A stretch of DNA of 64,000 bases from Cryptomeria japonica (GCF_030272615.1 NC_081413.1:188444669-188508668), one strand, 5' to 3'; positions 10,215-22,469 are shown, numbered from the stretch's first letter. The notes: generated by a model not told the origin, from the sequence alone. Numbers and translations are program-made.

Positions 10215-11396
10215 CTAGGCTGATGAAAAATAGATATTATATGAGGCTAAAAATTTTTGACAGACCTGGAATCTTCCTGCTAAGGAGAGAAAATTCTTAT
10301 TCCACTTTGAGAGTTTCTTATCTATCTTGTTCCTTACCCATTCCCACATTTCTTTTAGGTTTGGGAGGACAGAGAAAGGAATACCTAAATATTTGACAAT
10401 ATGTGTTGGGCCCAACCAATTAAGAGAGAACTTCTTAAGCCATCCTAGAGGTTTTTTATCCCATCCAAGAAGATTGGATTTGTGAAGAGCAATTTTGCTA
10501 CCAAATGCCAAACAGAAAATATCAATATTTTTCATCAGGACTACAAGGTTATCTTCCTCCAACTTAATCAATAGTACAGTGTCATCAACAAACTAGATAT
10601 TATAGATTTCCTCTTTGTTAGGTAGTGTAATACCCCTAATAGTGGGGGTAACAAAGGATTCCTTAAGTAGATAGAACATTGCATCAACAACTAGCACAAA
10701 TAAGGCAAGAGCTAAAGGACATCCATGTCTAATAGACCTAGTAAGTTCAAAATTGGTGGATCTTAGTCCATTGACTTCAACAACGACATTGGCATCACAA
10801 AGTAAGGTTCTAACCATATTACAAAATCCAGGGGGGAAGCCTAAAGAGTGGAGCATCTGAATGATGTAGTCCCATTCTATCCTATCATATGCCTTCTCAA
10901 AATCTATGAGCAACATGGCTCCACTCTGTCCTAATTATTTCGCCCAGTGCAAGGACTCCCAACATGTGATTAAGTTTTCCAGTATGTACCTTCCTTTAAC
11001 AAACCCTATTTGAGTATTGTTGACAATCTTAGGTAAGATCTTTTCCAATCTACATGCAACCAACTTAGCCAATATTTTATAGGACACATTCAACAGTGTG
11101 ATGGGCCTCTAATTTTTATTTAGGGTTTTGTCTCCTTCCTTGGGGATGAGCTTTATTAGCCCTTGATTAACATTCTTGCCTAAGGAGCCACTAAGTATCG
11201 CCTCAAAGTACAGGGAATAAAGATCATCAACAATCCACCCAATGTTTTCTTTATATAATTCTATTGGGAACCCATCAGGGTCGGGGGATTTGTCGTTGCT
11301 AAGAGCCAAGATAGCTCCCCTGATTTCTTCTTTTATAATATTCATTTCGAGAAACTTACTGTCCTCTCTGTTAATAAGCCTGGGGACTAGGGACAT
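10215..11396 (-). pseudogene. LINE ORF2 reverse transcriptase domain
   Basis: Three open stretches cover RT. 11109-11396 has ILALSNDKSPDPDGFPIELY, the fingers motif of non-LTR RTs (the usual K-P-G-D-G has become SPDPDG). 10593-10916 has motif A (LLIDFEKAYDRIEWDYI) and motif B (SIRHGCPLALALFVLVVDAM). The catalytic FVDD box falls at about 10577-10600, reached after an in-frame stop, and continues into 10215-10571 (LIKLEEDNLVVLMKN). The catalytic aspartates are therefore still visible. RT copies LINE RNA into the nicked target. Confidence 0.9.
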
Positions 11397-11753
11397 AATA
11401 ATATTTCTGGCATTCTCCTGATCCTCCCTTACTGGTTTAGTAGAGAATAGATTCTTGTAGAACTGGGAAAAACATTCAAGGATTTCAGCAAGTTTAGATA
11501 GGTTCTTATTCTAATCCCAAATAGTATCAATTTTTTCTCTAGCTTGTTTCATTTTGAGAATGTGGAAGAAGAATTTAGACCCTCAATCTCCAGTATCTAA
11601 CCAGTTCAATTTTTCCCTAGCTCTCCATCCTTTGATTTTCTAATTCTGCAGTCTTCTAAGATTAGCCTTGACCCTAACTAGTTGGTTAGTGAGTGATATG
11701 TTCTCAGGGTCCCCTTGAAGTTCAAGTTTAGCCAATTGGAGGTCATTATGCAA

Positions 11754-12728
11754 CTATAATTCGGATGCTCTGACATCTTTTTCCTTCTTTTTACCCATGG
11801 CTTGGCAGAGTGAGGTCCATGTTTGGATATTCTGATTCCACCTGTCTATGTTGGACCATTGGGGATTACTATATTTGTTAAACATTCTGACTAGACACAT
11901 GGCACATTTCATGTCTTCATCCTGTAATAGACTGGTATTCATCTTAAAGTTTGATCTAGGGTTGAATGTGGATACCCTATTCCCAGTTAACTTTAGTCCT
12001 ATCATAATAGGATGATGATTTGAGAGTGTATAAGGTATGACAACATACTGTATTCCCCCATCATTTGTATTGATTTCAAAGAAGTCTTTATTGAAGTAAA
12101 ATCTGTCCAACCTCCAGTAAACTCTTTTATTATATTGTTGATGGTTACACCAGGTGTACCATATTGATTTATATTCACCCTTCTTTCCTGCTAGAGGATC
12201 AAGTAGATTCATCTTGTTAGTCATCCTTTCCCACTGAATTCTCTCAGTACCTTTCCATTCTACCTTATTACCGCCCTATTTATCTTGAGAATTTATTACC
12301 ATATTGAAGTCTCCACCCAAGATCCAGGGGATATCCTCTAAATTTGAGATCCATTCCCACATATTTGCCCTTTCCTGGTAATCATTAGAGGCATAAATTG
12401 AGCATATGCCAAAGGTGGAGTTGTCATTCTGAATAATAGCCCATACTACACTAGCACAAGGGGATTGCCCCCATTTTTCCACCTTACTAGCCCAGTTAGG
12501 GTTTAATAATATTGCAACCCCTCCTCTTCCTTTAGGATGGTTGGTATACAAGGGGGTGGCCTCCCTCCAGATAGATCTTAATCCAACTTCCAAAGTGAAC
12601 CCTATTGATTTCAACTCCTGGAGCATAAGACAGTCAACATCTTTGTGCATGTTTAGAAATCTTTTGACCACATATTTCCTATCAGGGGCCTCAAGGCCTC
12701 TTATGTTCCATGAGGTGGCTTTTATCAT
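11754..12728 (-). pseudogene. LINE ORF2 apurinic-type endonuclease domain
   Basis: 12276-12728 begins MIKATSWNIRGLEAPDRK, the N-terminal motif with the catalytic asparagine. It continues with CLMLQELKS (glutamate) and ends near WILGGDFNMV (aspartate/asparagine pair). 11754-12224 continues in another frame with YTWCNHQQ, VYWRLDRFYFN and LSNHHPIMIGL, the last matching the conserved S-D-H-x-P region, here with N for D. The domain nicks target DNA to start integration. The likely ORF2 start is the ATG at 12726-12728. A shift at 12225-12275 breaks the domain. Confidence 0.9.
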
Positions 12729-13008
12729 TAGGATGTTTGTTCAGTAGTTTCTATCAGGGACTTGAACCCCTCAAAGCATTTAGGTCGTTCCTCAGGGTTA
12801 GAGAGGTGACAACCATCAAAGGCCACTGTTGAGAGAGGTCTACCTCTTTTTTTCCTTAATTCAGAGAGTTGTTTAGGCCCCATTGATTCCTTCTTGGTTG
12901 TCAGCTCTTTGGAGACTTTAGGGGATCTTTTCCTCCTTTTTTTCTTGGATTTACTCCATGATAAATCTCCTTCCCCATTATAAGACCCAAAGTCAAAGAT
13001 TCTAAGGT

Positions 13009-14687
13009 CTAGGGAGATAGGCTTATTTCCACCAATGTTGTTAACCTCACCTTCATCAGTCTCCCCATGGGGTCCAGGTCCATGACCAACCTCAATGGCT
13101 TGGTCGGAAGGGGGGTGGTCAGTTCCACTACCCCATCAATGTTAGCTGATGCTAATTCAAGGGGTGTAGTAGAATTTTGAGTTTCCTCCCCCTCAACTGT
13201 GGCCTCGAAGGGAGTATTTGGTTTGGCAGCAGTGGGGGGGATGTTTGTTTCCCCAAGGATGTCCCAATTACCCCTACATTCAACCCCCAGAATTTTAGTG
13301 CAGCTGGCATTGGTGGTATCTTGGAGACCACCATCCTCCCCTCCAATCAAGTCATGGAGGAAGGGCATGGTACTGGCCTCAATTTCCTTGTTTTGAATAT
13401 TTAGAGACTCTTCAAGTTGTTTTCTGAATTCTGCAGCAGTTTTCAACTTTTCAAGGACAATTTGCTGTGCATTTTGGGTCCTGTGTCCTCCAAGTTTAGT
13501 GGGGATACCAGCCATTTCAGGTTCCATATAACTAGGAGTAGTGTTAGCCAAGTTGGCCTCTTTTATGGCCTTCTGATATTTGGCCAAAGACTCATCTATC
13601 GAGGGAGTAGCACTGAGTGGGCTAGGGCAGCCATGAGATTGGTGGCTAGTGGGTGTGGGATTGGTGGCCTGTGGGGGTGGCAGAATGGAGGGGTTAATCT
13701 GAGGGTGGATGGAAGGGGCAGAAGTCATGGGATTAGTGTGTAATGGGGGGGGGAGTAGAGTCTTTTAGTTTAGGGTTCAAGAGGTCTTCAGAGGCAGAGT
13801 GATTGGGGTGTCGAACAGAGGTGTTCTTGGACTGAGTGTTATTCTTTCCTGCTAATAGAGGGCAATTTTTAAGTATGTGTCCACTTCTTCTGCATTTATG
13901 GTAGGCGTTAATACCACCCAAATACTCTAAAAGACAAGAGAAGAGTTGGTTTTCAATACATATATCAATTACAGAGGGAAGGATCGAGCCTGGGTTGAGA
14001 GCGATAAACACTCTTGCATCCATATGTGGAAGCAGGGTAGCAGAGGAATCAATTTTGATTACCTTACCTAGGGGCTCAATAAATTTTGATATACAGTTCC
14101 ATAAAAAGGGTGGTATGCTTTTAATAGTAACCCATTTAGGGCTAGACAAGGCCAATATTTCTTCATTACATGGAACTGGACTCTAAAACATGAGTTTCCA
14201 ACATTCCAAAATTGTTTTTCTATCACTTTCTTTTGGGTTTCTTTATCATTAAAAAAAATAAGAAACAATCCTTTTTGCAACATTCTAAAAAACAAAAAAT
14301 GAATGCCAAGCTTTGAAAACCAAACATCTTGAAACCACCTATTCAGATATTGTCTAGACGGTATTCTATCTACATCAAGGGCTGCTAAAAAATTGCAGAA
14401 TTCCTACGTCTAGCTGTTTCCTTAAAAATACATTCTACCATGGAAGCATTAGGCTTAATGACAACTTTAGGTGCCAAGGCAGCCTCACCTTTGATGTGGG
14501 TCTGGTTTGTGGTTGCATCATAGGAAGAATCTGCTTCGAACCTTGCATCCTTTGTAAAGATGGTGGAGTGTCCTTCGAGCGTTTACCGAAATGATTTCTT
14601 CCCTTCAGTGTTCTTTTGAGCGTTTTTCTTCCCTTCTGTGGTGGTTGTGTTGGATTTGTTGTCATCTTCATCTTTATGCTTCTCCAT
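13009..14687 (-). pseudogene. LINE ORF1, DUF4283-like protein with zinc knuckle
   Basis: The ATG at 14685-14687 opens MEKHKDEDDNKSN and a lysine-rich N terminus broken by an early stop. The next part, 14068-14295 (LFLIFFNDKETQKKVIEKQF), looks like the nucleic-acid binding fold of plant LINE ORF1 proteins. 13733-14155 continues it and ends in a degenerate knuckle, YHKCRRSGHILKNC, whose first cysteine is tyrosine. 13009-13728 is a proline/threonine-rich tail. Basic sequence (KSKKKRRKRSP) continues after 13008 towards ORF2, so the original ORF1 may have ended nearer 12740. Confidence 0.75.
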
Positions 14688-14816
14688 TAATGGAGGTACT
14701 AGGCAAATTGAATGCGAGGGCCTCCCAATATGCCTAGGAGCCCTCAGCCAGAGAGTTGACTTGCTTCCAAGGATGGTTCATTCGCCCTTGGTTGCAGAGC
14801 CCTAAACCTTTCCTTC

Positions 14817-14832
14817 AAGATTGAAATGTTTT
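14817..14832. repeat. LINE target-site duplication, right copy
   Basis: Identical to 8395-8410. The LTR sequence resumes directly after it (tagctatgatatg), matching 28505 onward. Confidence 0.92.
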
Positions 14833-15044
14833 AGCTATGATATGGAAATGTAAAATAAACTAATTAGATATGCTATGAAATTAACTAAGATTTATTTTAG
14901 TCCAAAATGACAATATATGTTATTTATGCTAAATGCTCTTTCTCTAAAATTCACTATAATGTAAATGCATACAAGTTTTCAGGATTATGACTATGAATGC
15001 TAAATGCTTGAGAATGCTTGAGAATTTGAAAATGAGGAATGTGA

Positions 15045-15057
15045 GCTCTATTTATAG
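15045..15057 (-). promoter_or_regulatory. TATA-like box of the Tat-type LTR
   Basis: Sense CTATAAATAGAGC, a near-consensus plant TATA box lying about 960 bp from the U3 end of the LTR. It is the most likely retrotransposon promoter. The start of R is not otherwise defined. Confidence 0.6.
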
Positions 15058-15659
15058 GTAAAATGGAGCAATGAATGGTTGAGATTGAGTAATCTCAACA
15101 AGAGTCAGGATTGAATGATATTCAATCCATGAGAGGGATTTCAACCCAATCCCAGGTTGACAAGTGTCAATATGAGATAGGTTGAGAGGAGAGGGAAGAA
15201 GCATTAAATGTTTGACATGACCTGAGAGTTAACTTGGGAGTTAAGCTTAAGGTTGGGTTGAGTGAATAAATTCATTATCCAAAGAATAATGCTTTTATCC
15301 AATGAATAAACTCTTGTGCAAGAGTTAGTGAGGATAACCATGGTCAAAGCAATAAATTCTTGAGAAGACATATGGGTCACATGAGGGTTAAGTTAGGGGT
15401 CAAAGTCCCTAACCATGGGTGCAAGTGGATTTAACCATTAATGGTCATGTAAGAGCCATAAGTGGTTTGGAAGAATTTAGAGGTTAAATTGTTGAACACA
15501 TGAAGCATTTAATGCTTTTCAAAGACTTTGAAGTCTTTGAGAAGTGACTCCAAGTTTCTTAGGAATATGACAATATTTAGGGGATGGATTAGGCTAATTA
15601 GGAAGGGTTTAGAGGAATCTAGAAGGGGGTTAGGATTGCAAGTGGGTTTGGTGGGTGAG

Positions 15660-16010
15660 AGAAAATAGGATTTTTATTAAAATAATATTTATTTATTTCA
15701 ACAAATAGGTGCAAGTTGCATTTTTAGGAGAATGCAAGTGGGGGGGGATTTAATGATTTAAATAAATGTTTTATTTAATTTGTTTAAAAGAGGAAAGAGG
15801 ATTAAATTAAAATAAATAGAATTTATTCATTTAATTGATTGTGAATTTGGTCTAATGAATTAATTAAAATAAATTGAATAATTTATTTAATTAATAGGAG
15901 AATGATTTGAAGATGAATTAATTAAATGTTAATTTAATTAACTGATGGCTAGTGGATTTTTAATCAAATAAATAGCAAATATTCATTTAATTAAAATGGA
16001 CAGATTTATG
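15660..16010. repeat. Array of AT-rich palindromes in the U3 end
   Basis: Several units in which aattaaat-type and atttaatt-type halves face each other, for example around 15740-15785, 15790-15840, 15855-15895, 15915-15945 and 15962-16003. The same kind of array lies at the same place in the LTRs at 59929 and 38227. Confidence 0.7.
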
Positions 16011-16018
16011 TGACTACA

Positions 16019-16031
16019 TTAGCCTCTCTTT
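16019..16031 (-). promoter_or_regulatory. Polypurine tract of the Tat-type element
   Basis: The sense strand reads AAAGAGAGGCTAA immediately before the LTR start TGTAGTCAC, as expected for the plus-strand primer. Confidence 0.7.
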
Positions 16032-18165
16032 GAGACGGTGTGGTTTATCGCGTCATTTCAAAGAAATAAAAATAGGTGTGAAGAAATATGCCCCATAAAA
16101 TGTCAATTTAATGGGTGGTATGCCCCCTCGAGAGATGGGCCGAATTTTTTTTAAAATCGGGCGATCTCTCGAAAAAGAATGAAAATTGGCGGGGTGGTAG
16201 AAGAGAAAAATTTAGCAATACTGGTGAAAGAATGAGAGAAAACGGAGTGAAACAGAGAAACAACAAGCCAATGAGTACCCGTAGGTCATGCAAGAGATAT
16301 AGAGCAGATGTAGTGTGTGGTTTGGATTGATGCTATAGAATTGATCAAAATTGGTTGGACAATCTGGTGCAATTGGTTTAATTGCCCTGGTCGAGTCAAA
16401 GCATGACAATTGATGTTAGTTGGTTCCTTGGACAGGATAAAGTATGAGTAAGTGAATCAAAGTGACCTGATGTGACTTAGACAATTGATGTAATTGCTCG
16501 ATGAAGTCAAGGTATATGAAGCAAAATACTCATTGAGACTTAGACAATTGGTGTAATTGTCTGTTGGATTGTGTTTGATTGGTTGATCAATTGATAGTGT
16601 ATGCGTGTGATGGATGGTTGTGGTGAATCATAGCAGCCCCATTAAGACTAGGTCATTATGATAAATGCTTGTTGTAGTTTAGGATTACCATGATTGATTA
16701 CCTGTTGAGACCCAAAGATACTTGATCAAAGTATCTGTTGATAGTCTAGGTGTGTGTGAGTCGATGTACCTGTGCAGATAGAGTAACTTACTTGATTGGG
16801 TTGATGGGAAATGATGTAGGGTATTTGATGTTGATTATCGAGATGGGGAGGGTGAGGGGGGGTTTGATATTAGATAGAAGAAATGGAGGACCTAATCCTA
16901 TGGAAGAAGAGTGAAATAGAGTATGCATTGTTATGACTATGTATGCATGATATGCAGCTATTATGAATGTATGGATGGGTGGAATGCAACGGAATGAAAT
17001 ATATACAAATGAGATAAAATGATGATGCATAGTGCTTTATTTTCATCATTGAGCAAGGGTAGTATCAATCTTGGATGAGGCAGTAGGAACCAAGTTTGGA
17101 GCATTGTACCTGCAAACAAGTAGCATAAATAAATAAAGAATATGGACCCTCCATAATGGTTCATGCTCATATGGTCGAGGTATATGTTGTAGCCTACAAG
17201 TCATAGTGATCCATGACTATATTTTGCACAAGATCACGTAATGTAGTGAACTTCCCATGTAGACACCATTAGGACATGCCCCAGAACTTCATCAGAAGAA
17301 TTCGCAAAAGATATATAAACAATGCCTAGGAACCATCCTGGCCACTCTAATCACTTGTGGATATCCTAGAGTAGCGTAGGAACCTGATATAAATGAATAA
17401 ATAACCTACAAATCAACCAAGTATTTGATATCTTAAACAGAATTTTCTTGTCAAAGAAAATGTCATCTTGTCTTTGTTTTGGTAAGGAAGGATGCATCCT
17501 TGTTAAGGCAGTTTGTGTGTCGATGTTGATTGTTTGGTTGATGTGATAAGTGATCATCGTTTGAGTATTTCAGAATGTGTGTTTGGTATCTACTTGGATG
17601 CGTATGTACAAAGTGTTGCCATGTTTTTTATTGATTTTTGATGTTTTATCGTGTTTTTGGATTTTGTGAGATAATTTTCCAATGTTTTTGGTATTGTGAT
17701 GATTGTTTTGAATGTTTCTGGATTTTGAGAGACAGTTTTGAATGTTTTTGGTATTTTGTGGATGGTTTTGAATGAACTTAATGAATCACAAGTAATGCAG
17801 AATCCACTCCCATCAATAGGTCAAGGGCATTGCCCCCAGTTTAAACATGACTATGAAAAAACAGGATGCAAGACGCATGAAGTATTATCCTTGATTGCAG
17901 ATCAATAACAAGTCATGGTTTGGAAGGATGGATGTGTGCATGTAATGAATGTGATCACAACAAGTTTGAAAGACAATGGAGCCATAGACTTTACAAGTGG
18001 CACATGTTTGCCAGGTTTTCACCATCACACTTACCCAAGGTGCCACTATAGTGGTTGTTCACCGTTTGGATGCATGATTTTTCTTTACTATTTTCTTCAG
18101 GACATTTATCTGAATGTTTTTGGTGTTTTTTTGGTATGTAGGGGAGCCTGATGCTCTGTGTAGCT
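16032..18165 (-). other. 3' noncoding region of the Tat-type element
   Basis: No family protein is seen between the integrase end and the purine tract. The region contains diverged repeats of a gacttagacaattgatgtaattg-type block (near 16360, 16475 and 16540), where gacaatt and aattgtc can pair. A second family of gaatgtttttggtattttgtg repeats lies at 17620-17775. A long 3' UTR is usual for Tat elements. Confidence 0.55.
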
Positions 18166-19557
18166 TATGTATAAAACCGTTTGAGGTGCATGTTATTGAT
18201 TGGATCTGCTAGCAGTTCTCCTTCTGAAGTAGCCAACCGATATGCCCCAGACCCAAATACAGTAGTGATAACATATGGACCCAGCCACTTTGATTCAAAC
18301 TTTCCCTAATGTCCTTTGTTTGGTTGGTTATGAGTATTCTCTTGAAGAACAAGATCACCTACCTCAAATGTCTGAGGTCTAACTCGATGATTATAGCTTC
18401 TGCTCATGCGCTGCTGATAAGCTTTAAGGTGATTGTATGCAGCTTGTTGTTTCTCATCAAGTAGCTCTAAGTCCTAAAGACGTGATACCCTGTATGCTTC
18501 ATCATCTATGAGATGATGCAAGGAAACCCGTAGTGATGGTATCTCAACTTCAATAGGAAGGATAGCTTCTGCACCATAGACCAGTGAGTAGGGAGTTGCA
18601 CTTGTAGGGGTTCGAATGCTAGTTCGGTATGCCCATATTTCTGGATTCAATTGAACATGCCAATCATGGTCGGCATCATTGACTGTCTTCTTGAGAATTC
18701 TCAATATGTTCTTGTTTGATGCTTTGGCCTGACCATTGCCTTGTGGGTAATAGGGAGTGGAAAAGTGGTGTTGGATGTGAAACTTCTCACAGAGCTCACG
18801 GACATCCTGATTTTTGAAAGGAAGACCATTATCTGTGATGATGGACATGGGTACACCATACTAGAAGATGATGTAATTAAGGATAAATGAGGCGATCTTC
18901 TTGTCGGTGACTTGGGTAAGTGGAACAGCTTCGATCCACTTTGTGAAGTATTCAATGGTGGTAATAATGAATTTGTGGTCATTGGATGAAGATGGATAGA
19001 TTTTACCCACAAGGTCAAGTCCCCATTGACAAAAAGGCCATGGTGTTGTGATTGGTTGTAGTTCTTGTGCTAGTACATGTATCAAGTCTCCATGAATTTG
19101 GCACTTCTTGCATTTTTTGACAAAATAGTATGTCTTTTTCCATGGATGGCCAATAGTATCCAGCGCCTATGATTTTCTTAGCTAGTGAAGGGCCGCTTGC
19201 GTGAGTTCCACAAATTACTTCATGTACCTCTTCCAAGAACTTTTTTATCTCATCCCATTCTAGACATCAAAGGAGAGTACCATCAAGACTGCATCGGTAT
19301 AGGGTTTCAGCAATAATGGTATATCGAGCGGTTTGGCGAATGAAAGTTTTACGTTGGTTATTCGATTGGTTAGGAGGAAGTGTGTGATCACAGAGATAGG
19401 TGTAGAACTCACCATACCATGGGGATTCAGAACCAATAAGGAAACATATCATCTCAGATTCGAGAATATCATAAGCGGGAGTCCAAAGTTGTTTGACCAA
19501 GAACTCGTAGCATGTGGAATTATGTGGAAGATCTAAGAGAGATGCAATGGTAGCCAT
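18166..19557 (-). pseudogene. Gypsy integrase of the Tat-type element
   Basis: 19267-19557 holds the N-terminal linker (SPWYGEFYTYL, RYTIIAETLYRCSLDGTLL). 19015-19236 holds the zinc-binding region (VHEVICGTHASGPSLAKK, YYWPSMEKDI). 18861-19085 has the first catalytic aspartate (CQWGLDLVGK) and FTKWIEAVPL. 18474-18848 has the second (MSIITDNGLPF). The third catalytic position reads QGNGQAKASNK, with lysine instead of glutamate, which would abolish catalysis. A C-terminal stretch (LKAYQQRMSRSYN, VGDLVLQENTHN) continues to a stop near 18166, with one internal stop. Confidence 0.9.
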
Positions 19558-19911
19558 AGCGTCAGCAACTCGATTCTAGTCTTTAGGTATCTTCTCAAAG
19601 GTGATAGTAGTAAATGATGCCTTTAAACATTCCACCATTTATTTGTACGACATGAGTTTGTCATCCTTGGTTTGATATTCATCGGTTACTTGTCGGATGA
19701 CCAGTTGGGAGTCGCCATATATATGTAACTCTTTTAATTTCCACTGTATGGCTAGTCTAAGTCCTGTGATCAGGGCTTCATACTTAGCTATGTTGTTTGT
19801 GCATGGAAATGTGAGCTTGTAAGACTTCGGGATGTTGTCACCTTGAGGTGTGATAAACAGAATGTCTGCCCCCGAGCCATGCCTAGTGTATGAACCATCA
19901 AAGTATAGTTA
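19558..19911 (-). pseudogene. Second (archaeal-type) RNase H of the Tat-type element
   Basis: In broken frame it reads YFDGSYTRHGSGADILFITP, then NNIAKYEALITGLRLA, IYGDSQLVIRQV and NRVADAMA. These carry the four acidic RNase H positions (D, E, D, D). It lies between the gypsy RNase H and integrase, the arrangement known for several Tat lineages, where the extra RNase H was acquired separately. Three stops occur, one just before YFDGS. Confidence 0.85.
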
Positions 19912-20415
19912 TCATGGTTGTGCTGTTGTCATCATGAATATCTCTTCGTCTGGAAAATTGGAAATGAGAGGATGATTGCCTATGAGTGTTGCATTAGCCA
20001 ACTGATCTGCAATAACTTCCCCCTTGATAGCCTTACGGTCCACATACTCAATGTCAAATTCACTTAGAATCATCACCCATTTGGCCAAGCGGCCTGTCAA
20101 TGCGGCTTTGCTGAGTAAGTACTTTAGTGGATCGATTTTGGAAATGAGTTGTACTTTATGTGTTAACAGATAGTGTCTCAGTTTAGTGGCTACCAAGATT
20201 ACTACTAGGCAAGCTCGCTCAATAGGGGTGTAATTAAGTTCATAGCCAACCAGTGTGTGAGAGATGTAGTAAACAACACACTCTTTCCCTTCTACATTAT
20301 GTTGAGCCAGTAGTACTCCTAATGTTTTATTTTTTGCTGATATATAGAGTAGTAGAGGTCTACTCGGATCCAGGGGGATCCATAATGGTGTATTCATGAG
20401 ATAGTCTTTAAGCAT
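19912..20415 (-). pseudogene. Gypsy RNase H of the Tat-type element
   Basis: A 167-residue open stretch begins near DYLMNTPLWIPLDPSRPLLL and continues with GVLLAQHNVEGKECVVYYIS, LNYTPIERACLVVI and FDIEYVDRKAIKGEVIADQL. It belongs to the gypsy RNase H-like family. The first acidic residue expected at LLLYISA is serine, a substitution often seen in this degenerate Tat domain and consistent with the extra RNase H next to it doing the work. Confidence 0.88.
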
Positions 20416-21370
20416 TCAGAATGCTTGCTGGCATCTGGCATCCCATTGAAAGTGGATGTTTTTGTGTAACAGGTGTGTAAATGGGTAACACTTATCTACT
20501 AGTTGTACGATGAATCTTCGGATGGATTGTAGGCGCCCTTGTAATGTCCTTAGCTGACTGATGTTCTTTGGTGGTGGCATGTCCATGATTGCTTTGACCT
20601 TTGTAGGATCAACCTCAATGCCTTTGCTTGAGACAATGTATCCTAGAAGATTCCCTGAGGTTAATCCAAAGACACATTTCTTTGGGTTGAGTCGAACATG
20701 ATATTCTTCCAGTCTGTCAAAGATTTTCTCTAATATTTCTAGATGACCTTCTCTTGTTAGTGATTTTGCCAATAAGTCATCAACATAATCTTCCATTATG
20801 GTATGCATCATGTCATGGAAGATGGCAGTCATTTCTATTTGATAGGTCGCTCCTGCATTCTTTAGACCAAAAGTATGTTCCCCATTGACATGTGAAGGTC
20901 ATCTTATGTTGATCCTCTAGTGCGATCTTTATCTGGTTGTACCCTGAAAAACATCCATGAGTGAAAGCATGGCATGTCCTGCTGTTAGGTCCACTATTAT
21001 GTTGATGTTTGGTAGGGGGAAGTCATCTTTAGGACATGCCTTGTTCAGATCTCTGAAGTCAGTACAGATACGAATGCCCCCATTTGGTTTGCCGACAAGC
21101 ACAATATTGGATATCCAATCTGCATAATCAATGGGTCTAATGAAACCAACATCCAGAAGTTTCTTAAGTTATGCTTTGACTAGTACTGCAATCTAAGGAT
21201 GCATCTTGCGAAGCTTCTGCTTGACAGGCTTGGCTCCTTCTGCTATGGTGAGGTGATGCATGACTAAATCGGGATCAAGACCAAGCATGTCTGCATATGA
21301 CCATGCGAAGTTGATCTGGCATTGTTTGAAGAATTAGACAAACTTGGGTTGTTCCTCTAGAGTCAAAAGA
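20416..21370 (-). pseudogene. Gypsy reverse transcriptase of the Tat-type element
   Basis: 20416-20832 carries the catalytic box MEDYVDDLLAKS and the thumb region VRLNPKKCVFGLTSGNLLGY. The rest of RT lies in broken frames to about 21370, including FIRPIDYADWISNIVLVGKP, GIRICTDFRDLNKACPKDDF and PNINIIVDL. Both catalytic aspartates of YVDD remain, and the motif A region has a shift. RT plus dual RNase H plus integrase gives the Ty3/gypsy order. Confidence 0.9.
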
Positions 21371-21602
21371 GATGCCAGATGTATGTGGTGAGGAGTGTCA
21401 GGAGTCCCCACATTTTATTCTTCCGTTTCCTCGATGAGAATTGTTGATCGTTCCTGCTGTGTACTAGAGGGGATAATGTCAAACCTATCATCCTTCAGTG
21501 CCTCAAAGAGGTTTTCACCATTGGATATGCTCTTTCTTTTTACTTTTGTGGGATCAAACAGTGCCACAGTGTGGTTTTCACTGGAAGATCCACGTTTTAT
21601 TG

Positions 21603-22454
21603 TTATATTTTTTTGCAACTGAAAGGTTTGGCATCTGCCCTGAAGTGTGTTGCACTATTAAGTTCAATGGTGAATCTAGCTTTGTGATCCCCGCTTGGTA
21701 TGTTATCCCGTAGTTCCAAAAAGTCAATGATCGCCTCATCATTTTGGAAGTGGTCAAGGCATGGGGGATTAGGTTGGTTCCATTTGATGAGTTCGAGATG
21801 GACAATGGGCATTACTTCATCGATTAGGTTAAGTTCATTAGATGTGTCAGTGAGGGTTAAGACATTGTGGTGAAGGTCATTGATGGTACTCTCCCTGTCA
21901 AAATCAAGCATAGGATGTGACGTAGGGTCTGTGGAAGATGTTTCCAGTTCAGGAACCCAAGAGGTCCTTATCTGTGCTTCTCTATAAATAGGGATGTCTT
22001 TGCAAGGTGGAGGTAGTGATGCGTCTTCCTCATCTGAAGTATTAAGCTGGACGAAATCAAATTCCCACTCATGTGAGTCAGTCTCTGAGTCACTTTCTAG
22101 TATCCGATTACTATACCATACGAGGATATCCTTTGAGTTAAACATTGTAGGTGTGATCGGTTGATGTACCATTGTGGATGAAATGATCGGTGCTATAGGA
22201 AGAATTATGGGAATCAATGAATCCGATATAGGGAGTATTGGTAGTGTTGAATCTATTGCTTTAGCTGGAATTGTCGGTGTTGTCGATACTGTTGGGGGTT
22301 CTGATAGTGCTAGTGGTGTTGTTGATGCGGTTGTTGCGGTTGATGGGTTTTTTGGTTTGATTGGTGGGATGATTGGTGTTATGGATGCTATTGCTGAGAT
22401 GTTTAGCCTCAGTGGGGCAGTTGGTTTGGTTTTTGGTGTTGCTGATATAATCAA
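21603..22454 (-). pseudogene. Proline/threonine-rich linker between protease region and RT
   Basis: 283 open residues. The first 100 are almost wholly A, I, P, S and T in short repeats (STTPTIPAKAIDSTLPILPI). The rest is acidic (SDSETDSHEWEFDFVQLNTS) and ends near TIELNSATHFRADAKPF. I recognise no catalytic fold. It is probably a spacer in the polyprotein, positioned between the G-patch segment and RT. It is the longest intact frame of this element. Confidence 0.6.
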
Positions 22455-22469
22455 AGGTGACCTCTTTGT

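Larger units (their letters stand above)
8411..14816 (-). mobile_element. Full-length L1-type LINE inserted in the gypsy LTR
   Basis: 6.4 kb bounded by a 16-bp target duplication. Sense direction is right to left: ORF1 (nucleic-acid binding, with a zinc knuckle) at about 14687-13009, ORF2 (endonuclease, RT, zinc domain) at 12728-8632, then a short 3' UTR and an A-run (plus-strand T-run) beside the left duplication. Having both ORFs and a 5' region means it was not 5'-truncated, which is uncommon for LINE copies. Many stops and shifts show it is now dead. Confidence 0.93.
8093..16018 (-). repeat. 3' LTR of the Tat-type element, split by a LINE
   Basis: The LTR consists of 8093-8410 plus 14833-16018, about 1.5 kb once the LINE is removed. 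The outer part matches 28186-28545 closely. The inner edge ends in ACA on the plus strand (sense start TGTAGTCACATAAATC) next to a purine tract. The U3 end contains repeated AT palindromes, and a TATA-like box lies at 15045-15057. Confidence 0.85.

Noticed and set aside
13177-13743. Plus-strand ORFs of 65-108 residues
   Set aside because: They are antisense to the proline-rich tail of LINE ORF1.
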